A DNA stretch of 6,629 nucleotides, from NCBI GenBank assembly GCA_946533525.1, contig CAMNBW010000090.1, positions 1-6,629 of the forward strand. Reading direction: 5' to 3'. Positions 5,161-6,629 of this stretch are shown here, in pieces; the stretch's first letter is position 1, and each line of letters opens with the position of its first letter. The translations under genes and the position numbers were made by a program. This DNA comes from an uncultured Lachnospiraceae bacterium (GTDB lineage: Bacteria > Bacillota > Clostridia > Lachnospirales > Lachnospiraceae). The notes below the pieces were generated by a model, which saw only the letters and a list, made by a program, of their open reading frames with translations, did not search any database and was not told where the DNA came from.

Positions 5161-6629
5161 GTGTCTGAACCCAAAAATAAGGATAAATCACAAAGGCAGG
5201 GCGGCTTCCTCGGCAGAGCAAAGGTTAACAGGCTAATGCTGGTGGCCATGCTTGAAGGAGTGCAGTACCTTATAATGCAGGCCACTGACCGGGTCATTGT
5301 CGGACAGATGCTGGGCTCTGATGCAGTAGCGGGGGTAATGGTCGTAGCCCCCGTTTTTGACCTCGTATCTGTCTTTCAGTCACTGATCACTGCCGGTACC
5401 GTTATTTTATACACCCGCGCGATAGCTGACTATAACGATCATAAAAGACGGAACATCTTTGGAATGGCCGTTGTTCTCGCCGTGATTTTGGGTATAATCC
5501 TGACCGGAGGGGCCTATCTGTTCGAGACCCCCTTCCTTGACGCCTCCGGTGCCCAGGGAGCTATCAGACAGTATGCCAGAGAATACCTGTTCTTCTACAA
5601 GTTTCCCTTTCTTATACAGCCCCTGCTCTTTCTTCTGCAGGAGTTTCTGTTTGTGGAAGGGGACGAGATACGCTATTTTGCGGGGCATCTCTCCCTTCTT
5701 GTAGGAAACGCTCTTCTGACCTTCATCCTTATCCCCTATATGGGGATGCTGGGAGCCTCACTCGGGAGTGCCTTCGGAATCGTCCTGTCCTTTTGCATCG
5801 TGCTCTCCCACTACGTAAGCAAAAAATACAGGATAAAGCCGGTATTTACCTTTAACGCCGACTACACACGGGAGATGATATTCATCGGCATCGCCGATTC
5901 CTTCAACGACCTCTTTAACTTCGCCTATGTCTTTTTCCTCAATATGTTCATTATAAGGCAGTTCGGTGTAAAATATCTGGCGGTGATCGCCGTCTCCGAC
6001 TTCGTATATGATATGATGTCCATAGGCGGAGGAGTTAACGAGGCCATGAAGACCATGCTGATCTCCTACAGGGGGGATCACAATGAGGGCGCCATGAAGA
6101 GCCTCTTCGTCTACGCCTTAAAGATCACCTTTGTAGTGGCCGTGATCTTCATAGGGGTGGTCTGGTTCATCTCTCCTTTCCTCCCGAAGCTTTTCGGTGT
6201 AGAGGAGGCTGAAATGGTAAAGCTCACCATCTGGGCCTGCCGCCTGACCTCCCTGTCCGTCTTAGCTGTTATAATCAACGAGCTTTTTCTGGAATACTTT
6301 ATCGACATCGGAAAATATTCTCTCAGCGTTGCCGGCAATTTTCTGGATTCCCTGCTCGTGAGACTATCCTCCAATATCCTGTTGGCCCTCAGCTTCGGCA
6401 TTTACGGCCTATGGGTAGGTGAAGCTATCTGCACATACATAAGCGTCGCTATCATGGCAGCTATCATACTTTGGCGGTACGGGAAGAAGCAGTTCCCCTT
6501 CCTGCTCGATAGTGACAGCGGCAATTCCCTGAGTATAAGCTACAGGGCAGTTACGGATGAGATCATGGATGCAAGGGACAGGACAGAGGCCTTCTTAAGG
6601 GAAAAGAATGTGCCCGGAAGGGCGCTGAA
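5161..6629 (+). CDS. MATE-like transporter with a C-terminal soluble extension, partial (runs off the right edge)
   Basis: The frame is open from GTG 5161 to the window end: 489 full codons plus two bases, no stop. Residues about 25-441 look like a 12-helix MATE (NorM/DinF-like) transporter. TM1 carries TDRVIVGQMLGSDAVAG (42-58), the family's D...vG..lG..alA motif, followed by VAPVF in TM2. The TM4-TM6 region has FLFVEGDEIRY (162-172) in place of the usual lRa.Gd motif, then LVGNALLTFILIP and GMLGASLGSAFG. Pseudo-symmetric second-half helices follow to about 438. Such proteins are Na+/H+ antiporters for drugs or metabolites, or lipid-linked flippase relatives; here substrate and activity are unproven. 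Unlike ordinary MATE proteins, it continues past the last helix: residues 442-489 are hydrophilic, and from about 460 (YRAVTDEIMDARDRTEAFLR then EKNVPGRAL) they resemble the beginning of an RsbW-like HATPase_c_2 domain. The gene abuts the permease with zero spacing, so it belongs to the exporter operon. Confidence 0.85.
   Translation, partial: MSEPKNKDKSQRQGGFLGRAKVNRLMLVAMLEGVQYLIMQATDRVIVGQMLGSDAVAGVMVVAPVFDLVSVFQSLITAGTVILYTRAIADYNDHKRRNIFGMAVVLAVILGIILTGGAYLFETPFLDASGAQGAIRQYAREYLFFYKFPFLIQPLLFLLQEFLFVEGDEIRYFAGHLSLLVGNALLTFILIPYMGMLGASLGSAFGIVLSFCIVLSHYVSKKYRIKPVFTFNADYTREMIFIGIADSFNDLFNFAYVFFLNMFIIRQFGVKYLAVIAVSDFVYDMMSIGGGVNEAMKTMLISYRGDHNEGAMKSLFVYALKITFVVAVIFIGVVWFISPFLPKLFGVEEAEMVKLTIWACRLTSLSVLAVIINELFLEYFIDIGKYSLSVAGNFLDSLLVRLSSNILLALSFGIYGLWVGEAICTYISVAIMAAIILWRYGKKQFPFLLDSDSGNSLSISYRAVTDEIMDARDRTEAFLREKNVPGRAL

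Noticed and set aside
1..6629. CRISPR array, tRNA or rRNA genes, insertion sequence, attachment site.
   Set aside because: No regularly spaced repeats, no cloverleaf or rRNA-like sequence, no transposase or integrase, and essentially no free intergenic space after position 140.

Overview
The window holds five protein genes, all on the + strand and tightly packed, and it ends inside the last one. Roughly balanced base composition with many AGG/AGA (Arg) and ATA (Ile) codons, TTG and GTG start codons and GGAGG-like ribosome sites suggest a mid-GC Firmicute, most likely class Clostridia and plausibly Lachnospiraceae. This placement is an inference from style and protein flavour; there is no marker gene in the window.

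Layout: 1-139 is a short non-coding stretch with a hairpin-forming inverted repeat, a short tandem repeat and a strong sigma-A type promoter (TTGACA, 16 bp, TAAAAT). Its expected transcription start falls at or within a base or two of the first ATG. 140-550 encodes a small HAD-family phosphatase of the kind found in capsule and sugar-phosphate loci. After 36 bp, 587-1294 encodes a MacB/LolD-type ABC ATPase that starts at TTG. 1310-2830 encodes an HlyD/MacA-type membrane-fusion adaptor with an unusually long helical region. 2827-5160 encodes an eight-helix FtsX-type permease with two homologous modules. 5161 to the window edge encodes a MATE-like transporter that starts at GTG immediately after the permease stop codon.

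The ATPase, adaptor and permease together form a MacAB/YknXYZ-like exporter or mechanotransmission complex. Spacings of +15, -4 and 0 bp indicate one transcript with translational coupling that runs straight into the MATE gene. No terminator was seen between the HAD gene and the exporter, so the HAD promoter may drive the whole set, although the HAD gene has no obvious functional link to it.

The most interesting point is the 3' end. The MATE-like protein does not stop after its last membrane helix. It continues for about 48 cytoplasmic residues whose last 30 resemble the opening of an RsbW/SpoIIAB-type (HATPase_c_2) anti-sigma kinase domain. If that holds past the window edge, this operon couples an ABC exporter to a transporter-kinase fusion, a possible membrane-tethered partner-switching module.
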